DNA of 22,207 bases from the IMG/VR virus record IMGVR_UViG_3300007960_009857, positions 1-22,207 of that record; one strand, given 5' to 3'. The notes under the pieces were generated by a model. The model did no database searches. It saw only the letters and a list, made by a program, of their open reading frames with translations, and was not told where the DNA came from. Each line of letters starts with the position of its first letter. Within the stretch, counting starts at the first letter, position 1. Shown here in pieces: positions 14,601 through 22,207 of this stretch. The DNA comes from a virus. Both the position numbers and the translations under genes were made by a program.

Positions 14601-15515
14601 ATGGCAAACCAAATCCCCCTAAGTGGAGCAAGTGAAGCCGCTGGTGGCGCAATGTTGCCAACTCCCCTGGTAGAGTCCGTAGTGGAACAAATCCAGAGGG
14701 AAAGTGGCACGCTTAACCTTGTTGATACCGCTACAACAAACAGCCGCAAGGAGGCTATCCCCGTTTATAAGGGACGCCCGACTGCCCAGTTTGTTGATGA
14801 GGGAGCAAATAAACCGGTTGATGGTGCTGAATTTACCACCCTCAATCTCAATGTCAAGAAGTTGGCAGTTATTGTTCCTTTCACCGATGAGGTGCTAGCA
14901 GACGCACAGGAGGACCCCCGTGCCCTAGTTACTCCCGATGTTGTTGCATCATTTGCTGATGCCGCTGATAGTCATATCCTAGGATTGGCTGCCGGTTCTG
15001 GTATTAGCTCGGCTTTTGATAGTGCAATTGCCGATGATGCTGATGACAGCGTGGAGTATGGGACAGAGGGAGACGCCCTGCGCAGAGCGGTTTCAGCAGC
15101 TATGGGTAAGCTAGAAGCCAATGGCTATATGCCGAATGGCGTTCTTCTTGGTGGCGATAGCGGACAAATTATCAGAGACGCAAGGACCCAAGATGATAAC
15201 ACGGTCCCCGTTTATGATACCGCCTCCCCTCTATACGGACTAAACTCCGGAATCAGTACCAACCTCGCTAGGATTAGCGATGCAGCCGATGGTGATGTTA
15301 TCGGCGTTGTTGCTGATTGGAATTATTGTAGGTTCCGTGTTCGCTCTGACCTAAACCTCACGGTTAGTAATCAGGCAGCTTACACGCAAAGCGGAAGCCT
15401 AGTGTCAGCATTTGAAAAGAATGTTACACTCCTACGCTGGGAGATGCGTGCCGGATTTGTTATTACAGACCCGCGTGCGGTTATCACAATCACCAAGGGC
15501 GCAGCAGGCTCATAA
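14601..15515 (+). CDS. major capsid protein, HK97 fold, 304 aa
   Basis: Forms the icosahedral shell. Blocks typical of HK97-family capsid proteins are visible: an N-terminal arm with PTPLVESVVEQIQRES, EAIPVYKGRPTAQFVDEG, LNVKKLAVIVPFTDEVLAD (the E-loop and spine-helix region), NGVLLGGD and a closing MRAGFVITDPRAVITI. It is short and lacks a long N-terminal delta domain, which fits the separate scaffold gene upstream. The start has AAGGAG ten bases before it; a GTG at 14556 is rejected because it lies in the leader. Codon choice differs from neighbouring genes, with far more GCC, CCC, CTA and ACC, as expected for the most highly expressed gene. It is flanked by terminators on both sides. Confidence 0.92.
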   Translation: MANQIPLSGASEAAGGAMLPTPLVESVVEQIQRESGTLNLVDTATTNSRKEAIPVYKGRPTAQFVDEGANKPVDGAEFTTLNLNVKKLAVIVPFTDEVLADAQEDPRALVTPDVVASFADAADSHILGLAAGSGISSAFDSAIADDADDSVEYGTEGDALRRAVSAAMGKLEANGYMPNGVLLGGDSGQIIRDARTQDDNTVPVYDTASPLYGLNSGISTNLARISDAADGDVIGVVADWNYCRFRVRSDLNLTVSNQAAYTQSGSLVSAFEKNVTLLRWEMRAGFVITDPRAVITITKGAAGS

Positions 15516-15542
15516 GCAACCTTAGGTAAAACTAAACAAAAG

Positions 15543-15568
15543 AGGCTCCTGTAATGGGAGCCTTTTTT
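15543..15568 (+). terminator. intrinsic terminator after the capsid gene
   Basis: AGGCTCC (15543-15549) pairs with GGAGCCT (15557-15563) around TGTAATG, with T6 at 15563-15568. Confidence 0.9.
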
Positions 15569-15589
15569 GTGGCAAAAAATAATAAAAGA

Positions 15590-15603
15590 TATATTGTTAG
15601 TTT
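15590..15603 (+). promoter_or_regulatory. leaderless-type promoter of the connector gene
   Basis: TATATT (15590-15595), eight bases, ATG 15604; no Shine-Dalgarno site. Confidence 0.5.
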
Positions 15604-16044
15604 ATGGCTATCTATGCAACAGAAGAATTTTGTAATGCTTATCTTGGAGTTAATGATATTTCAGATGATGAAATTACCAAAGCCGAAGAAATGATTGATG
15701 ACTTGGCTATTGGCTCACAAGAACAAACTTTGGGCAATCGTGAAAGATTTGATTTTGATGGTGTGTGGCGCAAGCTTAATCCTGACCAGCTGATTGATTA
15801 TAAAGTTGATGCATTATCAAGAGCAACGGCAGAGCAAGTCAAATATCGGCGAGTGATGGGAGAAGATTTCTTTTATAAGCCTCAAAGAGATAAAGGCTCA
15901 ATGGACGGAGTTAGCTTTGAAGGCACCTTGCCTCACATCTCACCAAGAGCATTGGCAATTCTATCTGATGTTGGACTAGTTAATAAACTTGGCGCAAGCA
16001 GCGTGGTAGCCAAGATTAAACTAGAAGATATCGGTTATGAATGA
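15604..16044 (+). CDS. probable head-completion or head-tail connector protein, 146 aa
   Basis: The start MAIYATEEFCNAYLG followed by an acidic helix resembles the beginning of phage head-tail adaptor proteins of the gp6/gp15 type, and position directly after the capsid gene supports this. The remaining sequence is mixed alpha/beta with no membrane segment. Its role would be to join portal and tail and close the head after packaging. The resemblance is from motif memory and position only; an unrelated minor head protein is possible. It overlaps the next gene by eight bases, so the two are probably translated together. Confidence 0.55.
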   Translation: MAIYATEEFCNAYLGVNDISDDEITKAEEMIDDLAIGSQEQTLGNRERFDFDGVWRKLNPDQLIDYKVDALSRATAEQVKYRRVMGEDFFYKPQRDKGSMDGVSFEGTLPHISPRALAILSDVGLVNKLGASSVVAKIKLEDIGYE

Positions 16045-17059
16045 TAGTCAAAGAATAGATTTTTATGCAACACATATTCAGTATTTAGACCACATTTTGC
16101 CAGTGTGGGAAAAGTTGCCTGAGAGAAACAAGGGAAATTTTTATGTTTCTTATAAGCTCCATAAATATCTTGAAAAAAAAGATATTGAAATTGAAAATCA
16201 AAATCCTATCATCAATCTTAATTCTGAAAACAATGCTGAAAGATTAATGTATTGTGCATCACATATTAATTTGCAAAATGCAAGAGAAAGATATGGCAGA
16301 AAAGTAATTTATACAGAACACGGAGTTGGGCAATCTTATTCAGGAATAAAACACAAAAGTTATATTGGAGGCGAGCGGGCACGCGTTGTGGCAATCTTTG
16401 TTCCTGGAGAAAAACAAGCAGCTCAGCAAGAGTATTATTATCCAACAATCCCAGTTTATCCAATCGGCGTTCCTAAATTAGATAAATACCACGCAGCAAA
16501 AAAGAAGCCGAAAAATGAAAACACCGTGTGTGTCAGCTTTCACTGGGATTGCCAATTGTTGCCAGAAACAAGAAGCGCTTTTATTTATTACAAGTCAGCT
16601 TTGGCGCAGTTGGCTAAAATGGATAAAGAATACAATCTTGTTGGGCACGGACACCCTAATCAAAAAAGCAGATTTGAAAAGTTTTATCAAAGCATAGGTA
16701 TTCCTTTTATTGATAATTTTTTTGATGTGATTGATGAAGCATCATTATATGTATGTGATAGCAGCTCCACAATCTATGAATGGATTAGCCTTGAACGGAA
16801 TGTTGTTTTACTCAATGCTCCTTTTTATAGAAGAGATGTTGAACACGGAATGCGCTTTTGGGAGCACGCGGATATGGGCATCAATTGCAATAAAAAGAAA
16901 GAATTGAATGATAGCATTATTGAGGCTCTTAATCGTCCAAATGATTTTGATGAGCGCAGAAAAGAAATTGTTTCTGATGTTTTTGCCACAACAGATGGCA
17001 ACGCATCTCAGCTGGCAGCAGATGCTATTGTTGAAACAATAGAAAAATGGGCTGATTAA
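16037..17059 (+). CDS. GT-B transferase, CDP-glycerol glycerophosphotransferase-like, 340 aa
   Basis: Resembles the TagB/TagF group of transferases that add glycerol phosphate or sugars from CDP or UDP donors. Visible features are YTEHGVGQSY (H95), VGHGHPNQ (H204, H206) and CDSSSTIYEWISLERNVVLLNAP written in part (DSSSTIYEW, D241 to W249), matching the donor-binding half of the GT-B fold. No signal peptide or membrane segment is present. It overlaps the connector gene by eight bases and lies directly before the giant fibre gene, so fibre, capsid or host-envelope decoration is more likely than DNA modification. A glycosyltransferase using UDP-xylose is an alternative. The substrate cannot be fixed from sequence alone. 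Confidence 0.72.
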   Translation: MNDSQRIDFYATHIQYLDHILPVWEKLPERNKGNFYVSYKLHKYLEKKDIEIENQNPIINLNSENNAERLMYCASHINLQNARERYGRKVIYTEHGVGQSYSGIKHKSYIGGERARVVAIFVPGEKQAAQQEYYYPTIPVYPIGVPKLDKYHAAKKKPKNENTVCVSFHWDCQLLPETRSAFIYYKSALAQLAKMDKEYNLVGHGHPNQKSRFEKFYQSIGIPFIDNFFDVIDEASLYVCDSSSTIYEWISLERNVVLLNAPFYRRDVEHGMRFWEHADMGINCNKKKELNDSIIEALNRPNDFDERRKEIVSDVFATTDGNASQLAADAIVETIEKWAD

Positions 17060-17077
17060 CCTTGCAAGAGGCATTTA

Positions 17078-17095
17078 TAGGATTATCCTAAAACT
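17078..17095 (+). promoter_or_regulatory. promoter with overlapping palindrome before the fibre gene
   Basis: TATCCT (17084-17089) lies six bases before ATG 17096 and would be the -10. It is embedded in TAGGA-TTA-TCCTA (17078-17090), a perfect inverted repeat that could bind a regulator or fold at the very start of transcription. Confidence 0.4.
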
Positions 17096-18160
17096 ATGGC
17101 TGGAAAATTATACACCTGGGGTTGGTCTGATAGCGGAAGACTCGGAAACAACAAAACAAGTCCCTCTGATTTAGTACCGACTCAAGTAGGGGCAGATACC
17201 GTATGGGATTCTGTTTCAGCGGGTTATGGACATACACTAGCAATCTATGATGGACAACTTTATGCTTGGGGAGACAATAATTCTAATCAGCTAGGAGATG
17301 GAACAACAACTGACTCTCTCGTTCCGCTGTTAATTGACTCGGATACTGATTGGACCTCAGTTTCTTCTGGATATGAGTTTTCTTTAGCGATTAAAGCAGG
17401 GCAACTCTATTCGTGGGGGTCAAACGGCAGTGGAAGAACGGGTCAAGGTACATCATCAGGCAATACGACAACCCCAACTCTCGTGGGGTCAGATTCCGAC
17501 TGGCAACAAATATCTGCTTCAAAGGGAGGGGCTTTTGCTCTTGCAATTAAAGGTGGGCAGCTATATGCCTGGGGCTTAGCTACTTATGGAGCACTAGGAA
17601 ATGGCGTTACTTCAGGTTCATATTCCACCCCCCAATTGATTGATAGCGATACAGATTGGCAAATGGTTTCAGCGGGAGCAAGACATTCACTAGCAATCAA
17701 AGGCGGAAAATTGTTTTCGTGGGGAGCTGCTGCTAACGGACGCTTAGGAAACGGAACCACAACGCCAGATATAAGCGCCCCAACTCAAATCGGTGTTGAT
17801 GACTGGGATATGGTTTCAGCCGGAAATGGCGGGTCGCAGGATTTTTCCTTTGCATTAAAAGGAGGGTCTATTTTTACTTGTGGCTATGGCTCCGCTAAGG
17901 GTCTTGGCGTAGCATCTAATTTTTCTGATACGACAACTTTTACGCAGGTTGGGGTAGATACTGACTGGGATTATATTGCGGCGGGTTTTGACCACACTCA
18001 CGGAATAAAAGGAGGACTTCTTTTTGGTTGGGGCACTGACTCCTATGGTCAAGTTGGTGATGCCGGTTCAGGAACTAAAAATGAGCCTTTAGAAATTGAT
18101 AGTTCCGATAAATGGACCAGTGTGTCTGCGGGAAGACGCTATTCTGCAGCCATTGAATCC
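17096..18160 (+). repeat. seven RCC1-type repeats (coding)
   Basis: The seven strand motifs are LYTWG, LYAWG, LYSWG, LYAWG, LFSWG, IFTCG and LFGWG, spaced 50-55 residues apart. The sixth replaces the conserved tryptophan with cysteine. Seven copies is the number needed for one closed propeller. Confidence 0.8.
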
Positions 18161-21100
18161 GTAGGTGGGACAACTTACCCGGACGAAGTATTAGCAGACA
18201 GCCCATACCTTTACTGGCGCTTAGGTGAGGCAGCAGGCTCAGCGACTGTTGAAGACAGTTCAACAAATGATAGGGACGGCGATGTTTATAATAACACAGG
18301 ACCTGGATTAGGCGCAACATCACTTATTGTTAATCAGCCTGATAATGATGCTTTTGAATGCACAGGCAGCGGCGGAGCATTTCCTTATTATTCTGATGGA
18401 GATTTTTCAGGGATTTTTGCTGGCGGCGCGCTTACTGTTGAGGCTTGGGTCAGGCGCTCAGGAACCTCTGCATCTTCTGGAAGAATTGCAGCCAAAGAGT
18501 CAGGCTTTGGTTTTTCCTGGAGCGGGACAACCAATCAGCCGCGCTTTAATTGTATTTATAACAACACGAGCGGAAAAATTCTTAATGCGACAACAACTCT
18601 CAATCAAGATGAGGACTATCATATTGTCGGCGTTGCTTATGAAGAAAGCGGAACAATGTATATGGACCTCTACATCAACGGAGTTTTAGACGCCAGCACA
18701 ACCCAAGCCATCACAACATTTGGCAGCTCAAATACTACTTCTGCCTTTGCTGTGGGCGCAAGAATTCTTAATGCATCTTCTCCATCTCCGAGTACTTATG
18801 CAACCAATACATTTGTTGATGATGTGGCTATTTATCCAACCGCTCTTTCACCAGAAAGAATTGAAGACCATTATAACGCAGGTATGGCTGCATCTGGAGC
18901 ACCACCTGTAAATACAGTTTTGCCAGCAATCTCTGGCACAGAAAAAGTTGGAGAAACTTTAACAACAACAGACGGCACCTGGACTGGCAGCCCTACGCCA
19001 ACATACACTTATCAGTGGCAAGTTTCAGATGATGGCTCAACTGGTTGGAGTGATATATCAGGCGCAACAAGCAACACATACACATTAACATCAGCACAAA
19101 GCGGCAAGTATGTCCGTTCAGAAGTAACTGCAACAAACACAGAAGGAACTGTTATAGCAGAAAGCGCATCTTCTGGACAGATTGTTGAAGATGTTGCCAA
19201 TACAGCTATTCCAACAGTTTCAGGGACAACAAGAGTTGGTGAAACTTTAACAACAACAGACGGGACTTGGACTGGATTTCCAGCTCCAACTTATGCATAT
19301 CAGTGGCAAGTTTCCGATGATGGCATTTCAAGCTGGAGCAATATATCAGGAGCAACAAGCAGCACATACATTTTAACAACATCAGAAACTGGCAAATATG
19401 TTCGCTCAGCAGTAACTGCAACCAATTCAGAAAATTCAGTTACTGCCGAAAGCGCAAGCACAACTGTTATTAACGAAACTCCATCTATATCATCATTAAC
19501 AATTTCTGGGACAGCAGAAGTTGGAGAAACGCTCACTGCAAATATTACAGCGACAGGTTTTCCAACGCCAACATATACTTATCAGTGGGAAGAAAACGAT
19601 GGCTCTGGCTGGACAAACATTTCTGGAGCAGTTAGCAGCACATACATTTTAACATCAGCGCAAGCTGGCAACACAATCAGAGTTTCAGCAACTGCAACAA
19701 ACTCAGAGGGAAGCGATAGCGAAACAAGCGCAGCAACAACAGAAGTAATATGGGAGCCAGCAAATGCAACACTGCCAGAAATTAGTTATTCTGGATTTTT
19801 AGAAGTTGGCAATACGCTCACAGCAAGCGATGGCACCTGGACTGGCTATCCAGCTCCATCTGTTTTTACTTATCAATGGGAACAAAGTCCTAATGGCAAT
19901 GATACTTGGACTGAAATTGTAGGAGCAACAAATAACACATTTCTTTTAACTACAAATCAAACTGAAAAATATATTAGGGTAAAAGTCAGCACAACAACAA
20001 CATCTGGCAGTGCGAGCGCATACAGCGCAACAACTGGATTTGTCAGCGAAGACCCAGTTAATATCAGCGCACCAACAGTTACAGGAACAACTGCAAGCGG
20101 CGAGACATTAACAGCAGACCCCGGAACCTGGAGCGGCTTTCCTGAACCAAACTTTACTTATCAATGGCAAAGCAGCATCACAGGAAGCACAGAATGGACA
20201 AACATTTCTGGAGCAACCAATAGCACACTTGTATTAAATAACTTGGCTGGAAAATATATCAGGGTTTGGGTAACTGCAACAAACCCAGTTGGTTCAGCAA
20301 GCGCAGCAAGCGATGCGACAGGACCAGTTGTAGAAGCGCCAATAATCACAGATGCATTTATAACAGGAACAGAAATACAAGGGGAAACGCTCACAGCAAA
20401 CGCAACAACGACAGGTTATCCTGAGCCAACCCTAACTTATCAATGGCAAAGAAGTAATGATAATGTTTCTTGGCATAATATTTCTGGAGAAACTGCATCA
20501 ACTCTTCTTCTTGTTGGAGCTGAAACTCACCGATATATTAGGGTGATAATTACAGCAACAAACACAGAGGGCAGTGATGTATTTACAACAGACAGTGTTG
20601 GACCAATTGAAGCTTATCCAATTGCCAGCATACCAGTCATTTCTGGAACGCCAGAACCTGGAAATGATTTAACTACAACAGCAGATTTTGAAACAGGTTA
20701 TCCTGAACCAACAATTACAATTCTTTGGCAATATTCAGTCAATAATGGAGTTACTTGGCAAAATACAGCAAATACAACAACAACATATTCATTAACAACA
20801 GATGATTTAGGCAGATTATTCAGAACACAAATCACAGCTACCAATTATCTTGGCTCAGACACAGAAACAAGCGCACCGTACGGACCAATTGTTTCTTTGC
20901 CAGTATTGGTCTCATCACCGACAATTTCAGGCACAGAAATCGTTGGCAATACTTTAACAGCAACACCGGGAACATACACTGCATATCCAGCAGAAACATA
21001 TGCTTATCAGTGGGAAATTTCCGATGATGGATTGACTGGCTGGACAAGCATTTCAGGAGCAGCAAGCAACACACTATCATTAACCAGTTTTTATTCTGGA

Positions 21101-22126
21101 AAATATCTCCGAATTTCAGTTACTGCAAGCAACTCAGAAGGCAGCACAACCAACGCAAGCGCAGCAACCACACAAATCAGAGAAGCACCAGCAAACACAG
21201 CCCTACCATCTATTTCTGGTGTTTATGCAGTGAATGAAGTTCTCACAGCAGACCCCGGAACTTGGACAGGCTTTCCAACACCAACATATACTTATCAGTG
21301 GCAAAGAAATACTGGCGCAGGCTGGAGTGATATTTCTGGAGCAACAGCAAATGAATATTTAACAACAATTGATGATGAGCTGGCAATTTTAAGGGTTTCA
21401 GTAACTGCAACAAACAGTGTTGAAAGCGTAGAATTATTTACCAGCGCAACAGATGCAATACAGCCAGCACCAACAGCTCCAGAAAATGTTGAACAGCCAA
21501 CAATCTCTGGTCTTGCTGAAATTGATGCAACTTTGACATCAGACACTGGCGAGTGGAGCGGATACCCTGAACCAACAATTTCATTTGTTTGGGAAAGAAC
21601 AAAAAACACATCTGGAGCCTGGCAAAGCTTTTCAACAGATGAAGAAATTGTAATTGATGAAACTCTTTTAGGATATTATATTCGCCTTAAAGTTACTGCA
21701 ACAAACTCAGAAGGCACAGCAACAGAAAGCAGTGAATTTATTGGTCCAGTTTTTCAAAGAAGCTATGGACTCAGCACAGTATTGCCAACAAGTAACGGAA
21801 GATTGTTGCAAGTATTTGCTGGCGAAAGTATTGGAGTGGAGTTTGATAGCGAGTTTAATCCTAATGAAGCGCAAGAATTAAGATGGGCTGGAAGCGCCGA
21901 TGCTTGGATTAAAAACAAAACAAAAATAACGCGCTCTGGTGGTATGTCAGATGTTTATAGGGAAACTGTGGTAATTATTCCAAAGGTTGTTACAATACAA
22001 GAAGGCGATAAATTACAAATTAGGCATAATTCACAAACAAAGCTTTATGAAGTTTTAGAAATTGATTTCCTTGATTTAGATATTGCTTTGCCAAATGTTT
22101 ATAAATGCTATATCATAGAAAAATAA
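17096..22126 (+). CDS. giant tail or fibre protein: RCC1 propeller, LamG, ten Ig-like repeats, 1676 aa
   Basis: Domains in order: seven RCC1-type repeats (about residues 1-355), each with an L-Y/F-x-W-G strand and an ALAIKGG-like strand, predicting one seven-bladed propeller. A concanavalin/LamG-type domain follows (about 362-598; GGALTVEAWVRRS, YHIVGVAYEE, FVDDVAIYP). Then come ten Ig-like repeats (about 603-1549) and a C-terminal domain (1550-1676) with no recognised fold. The architecture indicates an extended surface protein with carbohydrate- or protein-binding ends, most simply the receptor-binding fibre or tip. There is no signal peptide or membrane anchor, as expected for a virion protein. 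Start 17096 is six bases after a -10-like hexamer. No frameshift was found over 5 kb. Confidence 0.88.
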   Translation: MAGKLYTWGWSDSGRLGNNKTSPSDLVPTQVGADTVWDSVSAGYGHTLAIYDGQLYAWGDNNSNQLGDGTTTDSLVPLLIDSDTDWTSVSSGYEFSLAIKAGQLYSWGSNGSGRTGQGTSSGNTTTPTLVGSDSDWQQISASKGGAFALAIKGGQLYAWGLATYGALGNGVTSGSYSTPQLIDSDTDWQMVSAGARHSLAIKGGKLFSWGAAANGRLGNGTTTPDISAPTQIGVDDWDMVSAGNGGSQDFSFALKGGSIFTCGYGSAKGLGVASNFSDTTTFTQVGVDTDWDYIAAGFDHTHGIKGGLLFGWGTDSYGQVGDAGSGTKNEPLEIDSSDKWTSVSAGRRYSAAIESVGGTTYPDEVLADSPYLYWRLGEAAGSATVEDSSTNDRDGDVYNNTGPGLGATSLIVNQPDNDAFECTGSGGAFPYYSDGDFSGIFAGGALTVEAWVRRSGTSASSGRIAAKESGFGFSWSGTTNQPRFNCIYNNTSGKILNATTTLNQDEDYHIVGVAYEESGTMYMDLYINGVLDASTTQAITTFGSSNTTSAFAVGARILNASSPSPSTYATNTFVDDVAIYPTALSPERIEDHYNAGMAASGAPPVNTVLPAISGTEKVGETLTTTDGTWTGSPTPTYTYQWQVSDDGSTGWSDISGATSNTYTLTSAQSGKYVRSEVTATNTEGTVIAESASSGQIVEDVANTAIPTVSGTTRVGETLTTTDGTWTGFPAPTYAYQWQVSDDGISSWSNISGATSSTYILTTSETGKYVRSAVTATNSENSVTAESASTTVINETPSISSLTISGTAEVGETLTANITATGFPTPTYTYQWEENDGSGWTNISGAVSSTYILTSAQAGNTIRVSATATNSEGSDSETSAATTEVIWEPANATLPEISYSGFLEVGNTLTASDGTWTGYPAPSVFTYQWEQSPNGNDTWTEIVGATNNTFLLTTNQTEKYIRVKVSTTTTSGSASAYSATTGFVSEDPVNISAPTVTGTTASGETLTADPGTWSGFPEPNFTYQWQSSITGSTEWTNISGATNSTLVLNNLAGKYIRVWVTATNPVGSASAASDATGPVVEAPIITDAFITGTEIQGETLTANATTTGYPEPTLTYQWQRSNDNVSWHNISGETASTLLLVGAETHRYIRVIITATNTEGSDVFTTDSVGPIEAYPIASIPVISGTPEPGNDLTTTADFETGYPEPTITILWQYSVNNGVTWQNTANTTTTYSLTTDDLGRLFRTQITATNYLGSDTETSAPYGPIVSLPVLVSSPTISGTEIVGNTLTATPGTYTAYPAETYAYQWEISDDGLTGWTSISGAASNTLSLTSFYSGKYLRISVTASNSEGSTTNASAATTQIREAPANTALPSISGVYAVNEVLTADPGTWTGFPTPTYTYQWQRNTGAGWSDISGATANEYLTTIDDELAILRVSVTATNSVESVELFTSATDAIQPAPTAPENVEQPTISGLAEIDATLTSDTGEWSGYPEPTISFVWERTKNTSGAWQSFSTDEEIVIDETLLGYYIRLKVTATNSEGTATESSEFIGPVFQRSYGLSTVLPTSNGRLLQVFAGESIGVEFDSEFNPNEAQELRWAGSADAWIKNKTKITRSGGMSDVYRETVVIIPKVVTIQEGDKLQIRHNSQTKLYEVLEIDFLDLDIALPNVYKCYIIEK
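18904..21745 (+). repeat. ten tandem Ig-like repeats (coding)
   Basis: About 95 residues each, with the pattern ISGT-x-x-x-GETLTA, G-T-W-T-G-x-P-x-P-TYTYQW, ISGA-T-x-x-T-Y-x-L, GKYIRV-x-V-TATN-x-EGS. Repeats 1 and 2 are most alike and those toward the C-terminus are more divergent, consistent with growth by internal duplication. Nucleotide identity is high locally around the TATN and YQW codons. Confidence 0.85.
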
Positions 22127-22127
22127 A

Positions 22128-22207
22128 ATGGGAAATTTTGATGATAAAAAAATTGCAGCTGATAGAATTGCAAAACTTGTAGGCTCTTTATATGAATATG
22201 CAACAAA
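22128..22207 (+). CDS. start of a further gene (partial)
   Basis: ATG 22128 follows the fibre stop codon by one base and opens a frame running off the window after 26 codons (MGNFDDKKIAADRIAKLVGS at the start). No Shine-Dalgarno site is seen, so translation may be coupled to the fibre gene. Too short to identify. Confidence 0.55.
   Translation, partial: MGNFDDKKIAADRIAKLVGSLYEYAT

Overview
The window is part of the genome of a tailed double-stranded DNA bacteriophage, or a closely related prophage. The core evidence is a collinear packaging and head module: small terminase subunit (7371-7970), large terminase subunit (10673-12181), SPP1-type portal (12217-13716), coiled-coil scaffold (13861-14454), HK97-fold major capsid protein (14601-15515) and a probable head-completion protein (15604-16044). 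A 1676-residue multidomain tail or fibre protein (17096-22126) follows. I see no integrase, repressor or host flanking gene. The DNA is AT-rich with the standard genetic code. The host cannot be named. The abundance of apparently leaderless genes would suit groups where leaderless translation is common, such as Actinobacteria, but this is inference.

Layout. (1) 1-3442: six perfect copies of a 16-bp tandem repeat and a (CG)6 tract, then a divergently transcribed unknown gene, an unknown gene, a KTSC-domain protein, a small membrane protein and an HTH-metallophosphoesterase. (2) 3503-8919: a sugar and DNA-modification block wrapped around the small terminase gene. It holds UDP-glucose 6-dehydrogenase, a TET-associated glycosyltransferase (TAGT) fused to a ParB-like domain, a second TAGT, TerS, and UDP-glucuronate decarboxylase (UDP-xylose synthase) overlapping TerS. 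(3) 8920-10672: an accessory island with a 72-bp repeat of promoter plus first codons, a frameshifted pseudogene, three small genes (one with an LPD29-like domain) and a strong terminator. (4) 10673-16044: packaging and head genes. (5) 16037-22207: a CDP-glycerol-transferase-like GT-B enzyme, the giant fibre protein (seven RCC1 blades, a LamG domain, ten Ig-like repeats), and the start of one more gene.

Most interesting system: the two sugar-nucleotide enzymes form the complete route UDP-glucose to UDP-glucuronate to UDP-xylose, encoded beside two TAGTs, a family predicted and partly shown to glycosylate hydroxymethylated pyrimidines in phage DNA. The simplest reading is that this phage decorates its DNA with a pentose (xylose or a derivative). 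No hydroxylating or hydroxymethylating enzyme is visible here, so the base that would receive the sugar is unknown.

A second theme is gene expression. Most transcription-unit-leading genes carry a TATAAT-like hexamer ending 6-9 nt before the ATG, with no Shine-Dalgarno site, which implies leaderless mRNAs. Downstream operon genes, the scaffold and the capsid gene instead carry clear AGGAG-type sites. The same type of site lies inside the TAGT-ParB fusion gene and predicts a separately made ParB-domain protein.
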